From contig NC_087390.1 of assembly GCF_963675165.1 (NCBI RefSeq), positions 4,225,301-4,289,300 of the forward strand: a DNA stretch of 64,000 nucleotides, written 5' to 3'. The notes beneath the pieces were generated by a model, which was given only the letters and a program-made list of their open reading frames with translations, ran no database searches and was not told where the DNA came from. The stretch is from Halichondria panicea. Lineage: Eukaryota > Porifera > Demospongiae > Suberitida > Halichondriidae. The translations under genes were made by a program, and so were the position numbers. Within the stretch, counting starts at the first letter, position 1; every line of letters starts with the position of its first letter. Below are positions 43,687 through 56,847 of the stretch, in pieces.

Positions 43687-44523
43687 ATGCCTCGAGGCGT
43701 AGCCGCACGAGGGATACGGTAAAGCTGACTGTGTGTGTGTGTACGTGTGTCTGTGTGTCTGTTCCAGCTGTAACTGCTCAACGGTTGCAATGCGACGAAA
43801 ACTAACAGCTTCTATAGGCTTCTAGCCACGTTCTCTTGGATTTTGATTCGTGGATTAACAAACTAAAGCTTCTTTCTCGAGTTATGGCTAGTTTGACTCA
43901 CATTGAAGGCTGTTGCAGTCTCTTCAGAATCTTTCATAGCATCATCTGTCCGCACAAACTTTCTATTCAACATATGAGTTAGCCTTGCACTAAAGCGCTA
44001 GCTTTTTGTTAGCTACAAGACTCAGAAAATACCTGTTAAAACAGCTAGCTAGCAGTAGCCATTTGTGAAATTGATCTCTTTGGACACACCCTTTAATTAT
44101 GCCTCGAGGCGTAGCCGCACGAGGGATACGGTAAAGCTGACTGTGTGTGTGTCTGTCTGTCTGTCTGTGTGTGTGTGTGTGTATTCCAGCTATAACTGCT
44201 CAACGGTTACAATGCGACGAAAACTAACAGCTTCTATAGGCTTCTAGCCACGTTCTCTTGGATTTTGATTCGTGGATTAGCAAACTAAAGCTTCTTTCTC
44301 GAGTTATGGCTAGTTTGACTCACATTGAAGGCTGTTGCAGTCTCTTCAGAATCTTTCATAGCATCATCTGTCCTCACAAACTTTCTATTCAACATATGAG
44401 TTAGCCTTGCACTAAAGCGCTAGCTTTTTGTTAGCTACAATACTCAGAAAATATCTGTTAAAACAGCTAGCTAGCAGTAGCCATTTGTGAAATTGATCTC
44501 TTTGGACACACCCTTTAATTATT
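43687..44523. repeat. 412-bp direct tandem repeat, two copies
   Basis: Units begin ATGCCTCGAGGCGTAGCCGC at 43687 and 44099 and are nearly identical, with a GT/CTGT microsatellite of different length near each start. They contain CTCAACGGTT, GCTTCTAGCCACGTT and GCACTAAAGCGCTAGC. There is no coding frame. Confidence 0.9.
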
Positions 44524-45494
44524 CCTGTGGATGTAATGCGCATGCGCGCTCATTCCCCATGTGTGAGAAAATAATATCCAAGATCCAGATCCAGATCCTC
44601 CTGGCAGAATCATCTTTGTCTTGAGGGCCTGGTAAGCCACAAAACACTACCATATAACAATATAGATAACAATATGCATGTACACAGGTCTTTTCTTCTT
44701 AGATATTATATACACTGAACTACAGATCCTGGAAGAATCAATTTTCTTTTTTCTTGATGTCCTGGTAAGCCACATAATACAATAAATAACAACTTACAAT
44801 AGATGCATGTAAATAAGTCTTTTCTTCTCAGTGACTTTATATAGATAAGCTAACTTTAATATAAAATTCATTATAGATAACACTCTAATACTTTTGAGCG
44901 AAAGCAAAAACATGGCGAGAGGCATTAGCACAGCGCCAGCTTGAACACTAGTTATTCCTATGGATGTAATGCGCATGCGCGCTCATTCCCCAGATCCAGA
45001 TCCTCCTGGCAGAATCATATTTTTCTTGAGGGCCTGGTAAGCCACAAAACACTACTATAGATAACAATATGTATGTACACAAGTCTTTTCTTCTTAAATA
45101 TTATAATTATACACTGCATGAACTACAGATCCAATTTTCTTCTTTCTTGAGGTCCTGGTATTAAAGCCACATAATACAACAATAGATGCATGTAATAAGT
45201 CTTTTCTTCTCAGTGACTTTATATAGATAAGCTAACTTTATGAAATAATTATGCACTTCCGCTTATAATTAATTGAAAACAAAATCTTCTTCTTTGTTGC
45301 TTCCTAGATCCTTGAGGTCCTGGTATAAGCAGCCACAAAACACAACAATGATACCATAATTATACAATTGCAAGTCAGTTTTAGACAGATTATTTTATAC
45401 ACTTTTTCCTCTTCTATACTTTCTCTTCTATACTTTTGAGCGAAAGCAAATCATGGCGAGAGGCATTAGCACAGCGCCAGCTTGAACACTAGTT
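44519..45494. repeat. About 432-bp direct repeat, two copies
   Basis: Units open with TGGATGTAATGCGCATGCGC at about 44528 and 44960 and close with GAGGCATTAGCACAGCGCCA at about 44920 and 45462. Inside are sub-repeats around CCTGGTAAGCCACA and AAGTCTTTTCTTCT. It is non-coding. Confidence 0.8.
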
Positions 45495-45943
45495 ACATGA
45501 GTTTTCAATATAAATTTTACAGACAAAGTTATTCGTTACTAGTTATTCAGAGAAGTCTGAAATAAGCGTGTAGCTTCTCAGTATTATATAAGGAACTGGT
45601 TGAAGTGACTGCCCCGGCCTGCCTACTCATTTTGTGTTGCTGCAAGCTCATGAGTCATATAGACAGTAGAATCTCTCTTAGCTCCAGACATCCAGTCCTG
45701 TGTTACTAATAGTAGCTCACAAAACTATTGGAAGTGCTTACAATCTCAAGGATAGCTAGCTTCAGCGGTGATGCCAAAGGCTTGCAAAGGCTATTTCCAA
45801 GGTTGATTTTCTCCTAAATCATGTATTGGAAAAAAATCGGTTTAGAATGAGGCTAGAAACTTCAATCTTGTTACGTAACGGTTCACGTGACAGGTACTTC
45901 CGCTCTAGACATTGCAAATGCAAGAACTCTGAAAACCGCTGTA

Positions 45944-46677
45944 GTTAGAACAGAGATTGAAGAGAAGGGGATATGAAACTAGATCACGTGAGCTTATGTG
46001 CTCAATGTAAAACAGAGTAAAAAGTTTAGGCACTCTGTGTTGCTATAAAAATGGCGGTTTAATTTGCAAATAAAACAAAACAGGCCCACGGGAAGCTGGA
46101 TAACTCACTTGAAGTATTGTGATCATATAATTGACTAGCCACAGATTGTTTTAAAATATATTTGGTGGCAATAAAATCCAGAACGCCAGATTCCCTGGTT
46201 TATTGGCTATACTAGCCTTTGTGGGACTGTAGCAGAAAGCAAGTTGGTTTTCATAAGATGGTTCAGTGATGAGTTTTAATGTTAGCTATGTATTCTATGT
46301 ACTTGTGCCTGTCTCAAAGGCTAGATCGCTCTGATGCTGAAAGTATAATCGATTTTTAGTGTACAATTTTGCAAAATTTTGCTCCAGGACAAGTACAAGG
46401 AGGTCAAAAAAGTTGAAGTGATCGAACAAGCTGTCTCTTGGCTCTTAGCTGAGGAGCTGTTACACTTCCCAAAGGTCCACTCTTGCATTTAATATCAACT
46501 TTGTTGTATATGTAGCAGCAAGTCTAGAGATACAGTCCCACAAAGTATTTTACATGATTTTACATAGAACTTGCAGTAAAGACAATGTGCCACGCCCATT
46601 TTGGGCAACACGGATTGTATGTACGTACACGTCATCAAGTTTCATATCCCTCTCTCTTCAATCTCTGGTTAGAATGC
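45944..46677. mobile_element. Family A inverted-repeat element, second copy
   Basis: Left end GAACAGAGATTGAAGAG...GGGATATGAAACT (45947-45980) and right end AGTTTCATATCCCTCTC...TTCAATCTCTGG (about 46637-46669) are inverted. They share ATTGAAGAG and GGGATA words with 11490-12403. The element abuts the composite element with no gap. No transposase is seen. Confidence 0.65.
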
Positions 46678-47364
46678 ATGATAATAACTGATGGGCAAGA
46701 CTGTGCTAGTGCAAGATTAAGCGACCAAGCAGAGCTTATCAATCAAGCTGCAATTGAGACAAATCCTCCAGTATGTAAATGATTTGCACCACTTGTCTTA
46801 CATTGGAGAAAATCTTTTCCAGTCTGAAAGTATGTGGGGATGAAAAAGGCTTGACAGTAGCCTTCTACCACCAGTTCTCAATGTTTCTTGGTTTCTCTGC
46901 CACAAACTAAGCAAGGGGAGCTTATTTAATTTGTAATTGTGTAGCTGTTTGCAACCCACGCATATCAGACATTACAAACCACATGATGATGTCATACATG
47001 ATGTCATGCAACTCATTAAAATTCCACCGGCACAATAGGCAATCCAACAGTCCCTTACCCCGAGGAAAGCTGGCGGCGAGTCTACTTATATATGGGTGAC
47101 CTTTGGATAGACTGGACACCACCCCCTTCCTACAGATTGATGTAGAGAAAGGCGTGGTCTCCAGTCTACATGCACATACCGAATAATAATATGTAAGAAA
47201 TCGTAACCTTAACCAGCTTCAAAACGTGGTCTCAGTAAATGCTAAGCGGAGTTCAGGTAAGTGTTCATAATCCATATTAATCACTGCTTGTATGCACTAA
47301 AAGTGCTTATTAATTTCACTGTTGGGATATTTTGTACAAAGGATGTGTCCATAAAACTATTATT

Positions 47365-50300
47365 ATGTCCTCAGAAATACCCATTGCTGCAGCACACATA
47401 TACATTGCTATGGTAGAAATGTCAGGCCCATCTGTGGACAGTCTCTTCCCAGCTATCGCTCAGTCATTTGTCGTCATCGCAATAGGCTATGGATTCGGTT
47501 TTTTTAAACTCATCTCTCCCAAAGAGTCGAAGAGTATCGGAACTCTCATTGGAAATCTATTCCTCCCTGCGCTCCTGTTCAAGAACCTCGCAATCCTTAA
47601 TCTATCAGCAGTGTCATGGCCGTTTCTTGGAGGAATGTTGCTGGCCAAGTTCTCAGTATTTCTCGCCGTAGCACTTTTGACCATGATTTTGACTAGACAA
47701 GTCGGGACGGCTGGATTGTTTGGGATCTTTGCAACACAGTCCAACGACTTTGCTCTGGGGCTACCCATCGGTATGTGTGCTCACTAACCATGTCCTAGGT
47801 GTTCACCGACTACAGGCTGTTTGGTTGCATACATGCATGTGAGCATTTTTAAGAAGAGGTGGTACAACATGTTGCTTGGAATATACAGTCTCTCTATTGC
47901 TAGCCTAGTTCCCAGCCTAGAGGCTACTCTATTTCATGCAACGTACACACAGAGCAGTATGTTGCCTATAATTATGGGTTTAGCGTCTATATAATTATGT
48001 GCAATTCCTGGACTTAAAAAGGAATGCAAGCAACGTACATATAATTATCTTTGTAAACGGCTTGTGTAAATATTTATCTGGATACACGGTTTTAAGTGGT
48101 CCACAAAACCAGAACAATACATGTACATGTAAAAGCCTGCAGATGGCCAAAATCAATATGTTTATGTGAAGTTATTGTTCCCTGTACACCATGTGACTGT
48201 TGGTTTATTCATTGTGAGATTGCCATTATAATTATGCTATAATTATGCTTAACTGTCACTATTGACATCATAAGGTGTTGGATGCACACTTACATGTTTA
48301 CAAATTGCACAGTGTCAGTTTCAGTATACAGAACTGTTGGTGGATTTAGTCTGTTGTATCGATGCATAATTATACATGTAGTTGCTAGCAATGATGTACA
48401 AATTTTATATACTTCTTTTGGCATTTGGAGTTAAAGGGACAAGAAGGTGATATGCATTATCTAAGAGAGATTGTTTCTTCTATTTTTACGGGCTATAAAT
48501 GTAAACATCATCTATTAATTACTTTAATGCTTGTAGAGTGTATGTACACTGATGTGTATATGCAGTGGAAGCTCTTGGAGTTTAATTTTGATGTCGAAAC
48601 TGCAAAAAGGCAATATTTTATTGTATTAATTGTAGTGTCCCTTGACATGGGTGTCTTTGGAGCTTCCACTGTACAATTGTAATTATAGCCACTTGTTTGA
48701 TACATACGCACTACATATATATACAGTGACAGCTGTGTATGGGGAGTCGACTGGCATGGGTGATATGTTCGACTATACCAGCTACATCTACCTCCTGGCT
48801 ATTGTGTCTCTGGCTATGATCAATCCGATAGGCTTCGTCCTCATGGAGTACAACAAACAGAGCCGCGACTCAAACAAGAAAATGTCTTGTGACAGGGTAG
48901 GTTAATTGCGTGCTTGCATGTGTCTGTTGAGAACTGTGCAATTACCAGTGGACATTTAATTAATGTTTGTAGAGAGTGCATAATTATTATGCACATAATT
49001 ATGGCAGTGAAGCCTTCCCCAAGTTAATTAATCGTCTATCGTTGTTTACTACCTTTTTATGAACCGTATAGTGGGTAATTTTCATATGAACTGCCCAATT
49101 GAATATTAAATATTTGTACAGCTCAAGATAGTTACGTTGAACATAATAAAAATTAAATTGCGGTAGAATAATTTCGTAGTTTTAATTTTTGTATGATGCT
49201 CTACAATACGAAAATTTCCACCATATAAAAATAACGTGCTATACGGTATGTACAGTACATGTATGTTTCAATCGGAATCATGAAGTACGTAGCAAATCTT
49301 AAGTTAAAAGTTAATGCTTTAATTATTGTAAGTAGTTTAGAAACCTCGTATTAATGTACGTATCTTAGATCTGTACATGCACACAGTCGTGTAGAGAACA
49401 TTGCCAAATTGAAGCTTTATATTTAAAACCGTAACACTTTTCCACCTGCACACAGATTTCAATTATACTTTTCCGCACTATGAAGGGTGTGGTATTGAAT
49501 CCCATCATCTTCATGACGGTGCTGGGTATTGTGGTCAATGTCATCATATTCTTTGGGGTGAACAAAGGAGAGGGAAACAGCTCAGATAACCTACCAGGTA
49601 CTGTACACGTACATTGTAGGTTGAGTGGAACCGATGAGTCTTGGAAGACTCTATCGGTTCCACTATAGTATTATAGAACTATGATGGGTTTAGAGCAACT
49701 CCTTTTGGCTTGGAAAACAGACCCAACTGGAAAGAAAGTGGAAGTACTTTTTTTAGTAAGCCTTAAATTTAATGCAGTGTGACATTTTTGGGGGTCTTTA
49801 GTAGATGTGTCAGTTTACGTATTGTGTATATTTATCATCTCTCCTTCTTCAGATTGGCTGGTAGGGTTCTTGGATGTACTGGGAGGGGCCTACGCCGCAT
49901 GTGCCTTGTTTAACATCGGACTGTTCATGGTGGGAAAACTCGGGAAGGTCACTGGATCTTTACTACTCGTAGCCACTCTGCTTATTGCTGCTAAAACGTT
50001 TGTATTACATGTGTATTTAATTATGGCTAAATATATAATTATATTGTACGTGTGAGGTAATTACTACAGCACCTTTAGTTAGTAGGCTAGTTCTAACTGT
50101 ATGTATAATTTTCAACCATGTACGTAATGCTGTTTGAGTATCAGAATATTTCCGTAAAAGATGATACATAAATTATTATAAGTATGATTATGGAGTTCTG
50201 TATGTATAATACAATTGTTTCTATTGTCAGGATCATCCTTCCGCTCATTGCGTATCGTGTTCTTTACTCTATACTGCCTGAGGGAGTGTTCAACTCATCG

Positions 50301-52349
50301 CAAGAGGCAGTCTCTACATTCGGCTTCCTCCTGGGGACTTTCCCTACTGCCCCCACAGTGTTTGTATTCTCCACACAGTACAGCCTCGCCATGGAGATTG
50401 TGAGTTCTGCGTGCATGCGTTTATATCATGTAAATTTCCTTTGATGTTCACACACATCAGTACAAGTAGCTATGTGATGAATTGTTTTTCTCTGGAACCG
50501 ATTTTATAATATAATTATGCTTTAATGCCGGTACATGTACAATATAGGTGCTTTTTAAAGTTATAGAGGCGCTAAAAGACCAGACACCACATTACAGTCA
50601 TGTACGCGTGTATACGTGGTATTTGTCACAAAGTTAGCGCAGTATCTCTCCCTCTCCACAGGTGGCAGCGTCTGTAGTCTTGTGCACATTCTTCTCGGCT
50701 CCGATCATGTACTTGTCTGCTCGGATGATTCTTGTGTTGTCTTCTGTCACTAGCGATAACTATAATAATGTCATCATGGACTCTCGAAATGACGTATCCA
50801 TTGTCAGCTGTGTCTCTGTGGTGAGTTTTAGTTATTGGTTTAGCTGTTCAATATCACATACATGTAGTGATATAATTATTCTCCCCTGTTCAAGGTATTT
50901 GTTCACAGTTCTAAGTATGTCAAAAGAATGTTTTTTAGCGTGCAGGGAAACCACCTTGTAATAAATATATATTCCTATACATCCCACCCCACCCATTACA
51001 GTATTGATCGTTGTAAAACAAAATTGTCTGTCAGTCATTTTTGTCGTTATGGCGTCCCATCCAGGCATTTGTGTTCATCCTGTTTTTGCTTGCTCGGAGG
51101 TATCGATCTTTTGTACATGTCTTCGTCATGCATCTTATGGTGGCTATGGTAAGCTACATGACGTGTACGTGTACATGTATGTGTATGTGTATACAGTGTA
51201 TTGACCACAAGACTGTTCAGTTGTATATTCATAATCGGATACATTCACCAAACTTTCTAATTAGAAATTTGTTCCCAAGTACAGTATACTTTCCATTCCA
51301 TTTTGCATGTATTTGCACATAATATTATACTTTTCGTACCCCCACAGTTGGTTGAAGTGATTGGCGTATATATGTTGACAACAGTGACGGCGCAACATCT
51401 CGTGTACTGGGAGTTCTTCTGGTTCTCAATATTCTTCATCGGTACGTACATGTACATGCACGCTCATGATTATACCGTTTTGAAAAATACAGTACATTTG
51501 TTATTATACATAAGCCTCCTAGCTTTGACTGTACATTGTATGCCGATTACACTGTACTTAACTATCCATTGGGATGAATGTACTCAAATTCAATTCACCT
51601 CACTTTGTAAGTGAGCTGTATCTTTAGAGCTACATGTACATGCATAGAAAACCATTTTAACCACCAAAGGTATATGCATGTACATTAATGAACTTCCTAT
51701 AACAGATGCTTAATTTGCACGTACAGGTCATTTACTCTTACAGTTGATCAATTTAGCGCAGTATCGTACTACATTAGACTGTGTACACAAGAGATTGATT
51801 GTACAGTAAGATACATGTACATACATACATTTGTGTATACTCCCAACGTCCTACAAAAATGTGTTCCAACCCTCTCCTTCTCAGGTGTCCTGTCCACAAG
51901 AACTTGGATGGCGTCCATGGCTGTGGGTCTATTGATTCTCATCATCAAGGGACCACAGAAAGCTGAGAAATCCTGGGTGCCTCTCATGTTGCTATCATGG
52001 GGGTGAGTAGAATCTACAATCTATATATTATGTACATGTATAGTCTTGAACCCTACTTCACATGTATAATCAGGCAATTTATGGGAGGTAATTCCCGCCA
52101 AAATAGCTTTTTCAATGAGAGATCCTTTCTTTGCGTAATTTTGTGCGAAAGGTGTATTTTTGAGTGGTCAGTTTTCTTATTGAGAGGTATATATTTGAGT
52201 GGTTATTATTAATTTTGACGAGCTGCACGTTTTTTTGGGGAGGTACATTTTTAGGTACGTTTACATGTACTGCACATCAAAGCTAAACTGTGCAATGAAT
52301 GGTACATAGCTGTATAGCTGCTGCTGACATCTGCACTATACAATTAGCC

Positions 52350-52382
<33 letters not shown>

Positions 52383-55300
52383 CGTGTGTTCCAACTGTAA
52401 CTGCTCCAATGCGACAAAACTAACAGGCTTCTAGCCACGTTATCTTGGATTTTAATTCGTAGATTTGCAAACTAAAGCTTCTTTCTTGAGTTATGCATGG
52501 CTAGTTTAACTCACAGTGAAGGCTGTTGCAGTCTCTTCAGAATATTTTGTTGATGCAAATTTTCGTATGAACTACCCATTTAAATATTTCGTATTTTAAA
52601 TATTCGTACAGCTCAGGTAGTGACATTGAATCTGTTGCGGTAGAATATTTCATAGTTTTAATTTTCGTATGATGCTCTTCAAAACGAAATAATTATACGA
52701 AAATACCCAGCTATACGGTATTAAAACTTCTTCATTATAGATCTACATGCTTCTATCCTTGAAGATCATTCATCAAGCCATCAGATAGACTTCTGTTTTC
52801 ACTCTTCTATAATGACTGTGTGTGTTTATTCTCAACAATTGCACAAAGAAAACTAACACCTCTTCTATAACACCAATACTTTTGAGCGAAAACAAAACAT
52901 GAGCGAAAGCAAAACATGAAAACATGGCATGAGGCATTAGCACAGCGCAGCTTGTACCACTTGTTATGTACATGTACTGTAGATGCAATCATCATAGTGT
53001 AAAATATGTTACAGTACGTACGTGATTGTTTAGTGTGTCTGTATTTTGTTGTTGTAGGATTCCTATTTTAATCACTGTTTTGTTGGTGGCTGTGTGCTCA
53101 GTCACTCAGTTCGAGGCTCACAAACATCTGCGCATGGTTGATATCTCCTTCCTCTTCGGGGAACCACAGGTACACGTATTTACAGTCATGCATGTGCAAA
53201 GTACATTCAATATCTACTACGAGTGTATGTAGCTATGATAGAGCTAGTCGCATTGTGGTCACCCTAGAAACTCACGAGCACTAATCCAGCCTATGTTGGC
53301 CTGCCCAAGTACATGTACATGTATATTGGTTTCTCTATGCAACATTAACTTAGTGATCTGAAAGCAATTGTTGGTTACCATGTACATCTTTATTGAACTG
53401 TCAATTTCCTCCCTCGCCAGTTAATTCTGTCTCTAGTTGTATTGGTGGCTTCCTTTATCATTGGGTTTGTGTGCGTGATGATCATCATACTGTCTGCAAG
53501 GAAAAAAAAGAGTCGAAGGGGCAAACAATGGCCAATGGAAGAGAAGAAGTCGAATTTTGAGTCCTCAGTGACATCGGTAGTACAAAGACATCCTGGTACC
53601 TCATTGAACAGTGGAGACTCTCTAGGATCAAGCATGAACGCGTCTGGGGGCACCACACCCCTCTTAACGGCAGGGAAATCCCCTTCGTATGGTGCCACAC
53701 CCACTGATTCCAGTAAAACTGTAGATTTTGACTCACCACACAACTCATTTGACAACTCAATGGCGGAGAGAAACCCGTTGATACAGAAACCTCGTGAAGC
53801 AAGCCCAGAGCCCGACCAATCAGAATACAGCTTTAGTCTCCCTATTCAGTCCTTGGGTCTTTGGCACAAGGACAAGTCTGGTCAGCACCTGATGAGATTC
53901 ATCGTTCTCATTCTGTTTCTTCTATTTTCATCGTTGGTGGTACAGTTTTAACATAGTGTTACGCTGATAGATGTTTTACCACAATTATTATTATACTATA
54001 TCACAGGGCATACTGATCCTGATCTGGAAGCTGAGCTCCCCCCTCGTTACTGGGATATTTATTGCTGTGAATGTACTAGATACTGTCACCAACTTTGGAC
54101 AGGTATATACACAAGTCTATTTGTGTTGAGTTTGACCTTCATAAAGTTGTCATAACTTTGTCATACTTCACTGAAATTCAAAGTTTCATATACCATCAAT
54201 TGGATTCCTTGTTAAAAAGCGCTTCTATCTATATGCTGTAGAGCTGGTAAGCTCCAACCAGCTAAAAGTTAGCATTTTTCATGTAGAAGTCCCAGGCATA
54301 CTTGTCCACCACATGAGCATAAATGAAGCCATAATTGACCACATAACTTGGGTCGAACTCAACGCAAATAGACTTTAGTCCCTTCATTTGCTTTTAACTG
54401 ATGTACATTGTACATACATACATGTACCAATGTGTATTAATGTCATTGTACAGTAGCTTGTACGCACATGTACATGTACATGTATCTATTAATAACTAGT
54501 TTTGACTGCGTATGATTTGTACATTCATCATCAATATCTATATGTATGTACGTAGCTGTTCAAATGCTATCGGTAGTAATCCTGCTGTTTATTATCCCAT
54601 TGTTGTTGCTGCAGGGATTCTTCATATTAGCTGTGTTTGGATTTGAGAAGCACTGGTTCTGGGTAGCTCTGTACAAAAAGTGAGTGATTATGCCTTAGTG
54701 ACTGATTTCTTTACATGTACATGTATATAGATCTAATAATTATATTTTGTCTCGATAATTTATATTGTACACAACGAGATGCTCAGTAGAGCATTCATCC
54801 CGTATGTTGAGCTTCATCACACAGCGGCAAAACGGATATACGATAACTTTTACCGTGAATGATCGTGAAAATCTATAGCACCGATTAGAAAACAGTGTTT
54901 TTGTCGCCTTTGAAGATCACCTACAAGTTTCAACATGTACATTTACATGTATAAGTGCCCCATTATTTTTTAACCACTGTCTGATTAGCAGTTAAAGCAG
55001 TCCATGAAAGTGTGTAGTTCGCTCAAACAGCTCATTTTTGTGTCCACACACACCAATCGCCCTACCTCTGCTGCGCTCGCGCACGCAAAGGGTAAAGATA
55101 TTGTTTATGTTTTGATGTGGACACTTTTTACCTTTTACCTGCGCGCCATTAACGCCTTAAGATGTCATAAACGGGTGCCCTGTACTGCGTGCACCAGAAA
55201 TGCCAGAAATGTCACGGAAAGCACACAAGGGTGATAAAATCGAGGCATCTAGCAAAGTGCATGTTTCGGCGCGCCCCGTACCAAATATACGTGTCGTCCT

Positions 55301-56847
55301 GCAGTACTTCGAGGCTGTCGAAAACGTCAAGGATCCTCTGCACATTCCGACCGTTATTTGCAAAAGTGGGGAGAGTATTGGGTGTGGTTGGGTTGGGTTA
55401 CCAATGGGGGAAAAGGGAGCCAAAATTGAGGTCAGTGGGTGAGAGTTCGTCATGCAGATATGCATGTGAATCGGATTTTAGCAGAGAATCATTTGCAGGT
55501 AATCATTAAAGTAAATTAAATTATCATTTTCTAGGAAGTGTCATATTTCTATGCCAGTAGACCACCTGTAGCTGGCTTCTTAGCTGTATAGAATCCCTCC
55601 CAAGTGACTGGTAGCTTCCTCTCATAACACCACATGCAGGCATACAGCACTAATTGATCTTTGCTGCGCCTTGGTCAATTAGTGACTTAATTGCCTCAGC
55701 ACCACTACACTCAACTTCACAGCTGTGAAACCTACTACACATGGTATAACTAAATCATATTATTCCCTTCTCAGGTTGCGTCGTTTATTCTTCAAAGTTG
55801 AAGTGGTTGATTTGCCGAGGGAAGAGGATGTTGAAGTTTCTGTTCTCGACCTCTGCAAGACATTCAATCAGAACCATAAGGAACTCTGTATAGCAGACAT
55901 TGTCTCCAACAAAAAGTAAACATGTGTACATTTGGAATTACACGTACAGTGCTGCATGATCCTAATTATACAAGCTACAGTTAAAGTTTAGACCACCTTT
56001 CTTATTATAGTCTCGTGAATTAGCTGCCCTTCTTTTGGCTGCATGATTCATGAGACTATTATACCTTCTTATAATGACTGGTTTCAAAGAGCATTGTTCA
56101 ACAGCATACATGCATGTGCATTGTACAGAGCAATTATTCACTCCTCCTGGAATTATACATTTCTGTATAATTATATCTCATGCATGATCTAGAAGGCTCC
56201 CATAACTTTGGATGTTGTATATAATTTGTGTACATGAAACTTTCTTTAGTAGGAGTCAGAGGAGGTCGACACCACTTGCTAATTATGACTTTTACGAATC
56301 CTCGTGTGATTTTGTCTAGCACACGAAAAGCCATTTGTTTGTTCACTAACTAGGGCTAACTAGAAGCTAATTCTGAAGACATGTATAGCTAGTGTTGTCA
56401 CGTAGGTACATGTATAGTGGTCGCGCGTCACGTGACAATTACATAATTAGCAGAAAGATCAAGAGGTGTCCATGAGTAGGAGTGTACTTTTATTGTTGGC
56501 CTACTATTACAAGACTGAACACTTCCAGGTGGTACCAGTTACTACTGTGGTAATTTACATGTTCATGGCTATACATGTTGTGTTTTGTACATTCATGGAC
56601 TACTGAAAACTCAGCTACTATTTTACCTTGTTTCATGCATAGATTCTTACTGCGGACATACGACACTGTGTTCAGTGGTGTGGACCTAGTGGACTGGCTG
56701 GTGAGGAAGGGCGTGGTCAAAGACAGGGAAGCTGGAGTACAATATGGAGAATCTCTCTTGGTAGGCAGAGTCGTAGCTCATGTTAGTAACGAACACTATT
56801 TTCATGATGAACCTTATTTTTATCGGTTTTGTGACCAAAAAAACTGA
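47365..56847 (+). CDS. GPR155: GPR155/LYCHOS-like protein (PIN-like transporter, GPCR-like, DEP)
   Basis: In vertebrates this lysosomal membrane protein senses cholesterol and controls mTORC1. Exon 1 (47365-47771) ends in LFGIFATQSNDFALGLPI, a family hallmark, and joins in phase 1 to 48727-48896 (LAMINPIGFVLMEY). Further exons: about 49456-49598 (NPIIFMTVLGI), 49853-50000, 50231-50400 (FPTAPTVFVFSTQYSLAMEI), 50662-50820 (FFSAPIMYLSA), 51064-51149, 51348-51441, 51884-52002, 53057-53169, 53420-53950 (TM, then a long Ser-rich loop), 54007-54101, 54615-54679, 55774-55918 (LRRLFFKVE) and 56641-56847. The last carries the DEP domain: FSGVDLVDWLVRKGVV...GESLLVGRVVAHVSNEHYF. The PIN/auxin-carrier-like half comes first, the GPCR-like half second and DEP last, as in known members. 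Start choice between 47332, 47365 and 47413 is open; most interior boundaries are by eye. Confidence 0.92.
49063..49247. mobile_element. MITE, family B, in GPR155 intron
   Basis: Ends ACCGTATAGTGGGTAATTTT and ATAACGTGCTATACGGT are inverted. The interior (CAGCTCAAGATAGTTACGTT, GCGGTAGAATAATTTCGTAG) aligns with the copy at about 52550-52720. Confidence 0.75.
52345..52965. repeat. Diverged copy of composite-element interior, split by a MITE
   Basis: A TG/CG microsatellite and TAACTGCTC...GGCTTCTAGCCACGTT match the 412-bp unit. A family B MITE (about 52550-52720) interrupts it. CTTTTGAGCGAAA...GAGGCATTAGCACAGCGC at the right matches the end of the 432-bp unit. The order agrees with 43687-45494, so the insertion came later. 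Confidence 0.65.
52550..52720. mobile_element. MITE, family B, third copy
   Basis: AATTTTCGTATGAACTACCC at the left and the right end CAGCTATACGGTA match the 49063-49247 element. The interior words CAGCTCAGGTAGTGACATTG and GCGGTAGAATATTTCATAGT also align. The left terminus is eroded. Confidence 0.65.
55200..55442 (+). CDS. Unrecognised 80-residue frame in CpG-rich island inside GPR155 intron
   Basis: The frame MPEMSRKAHKGDKIEASSKV... ends in KGAKIEVSG. It lies in a stretch (about 55060-55440) with many CpG and GCGC words, unlike the AT-rich intron around it. A GT donor-like site (GTGGGTGAGAG) sits at its stop. It matches no family I know. It could be a first exon of an overlapping transcript, an alternative promoter, or a transposon remnant. 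Confidence 0.25.
   Translation: MPEMSRKAHKGDKIEASSKVHVSARPVPNIRVVLQYFEAVENVKDPLHIPTVICKSGESIGCGWVGLPMGEKGAKIEVSG

Larger units (their letters stand above)
43555..45943. mobile_element. Composite element bounded by 48-bp inverted repeats
   Basis: Left end TACAGCGGTTTTCAGAGTTC then TTGCATCTCCAATGTCTAGA GCGGAAGT (43555-43602). The right end (45896-45943) is its reverse complement with about two or three differences. The roughly 2.3-kb interior carries two direct repeats of 412 bp and two of about 432 bp, and no transposase frame. A diverged, interrupted copy of the interior lies at 52345-52965. Confidence 0.7.
43034..47364. other. Repeat-rich intergenic region
   Basis: No gene was recognised over about 4.3 kb between TMEM45-like and GPR155. 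It holds a composite inverted-repeat element with two kinds of tandem repeat and, directly abutting, a family A element; these are listed separately. Purine/GGCTAG-type short repeats (GAGCTAGAGCTAGAGCT, GGGCTAGGGCTAGGG) lie at about 43330-43390. Confidence 0.6.

Noticed and set aside
43726..44190. CRISPR-like or satellite-array reading of the repeated block
   Set aside because: Only two copies per unit, units of more than 400 bp, and microsatellite content; not a CRISPR array.
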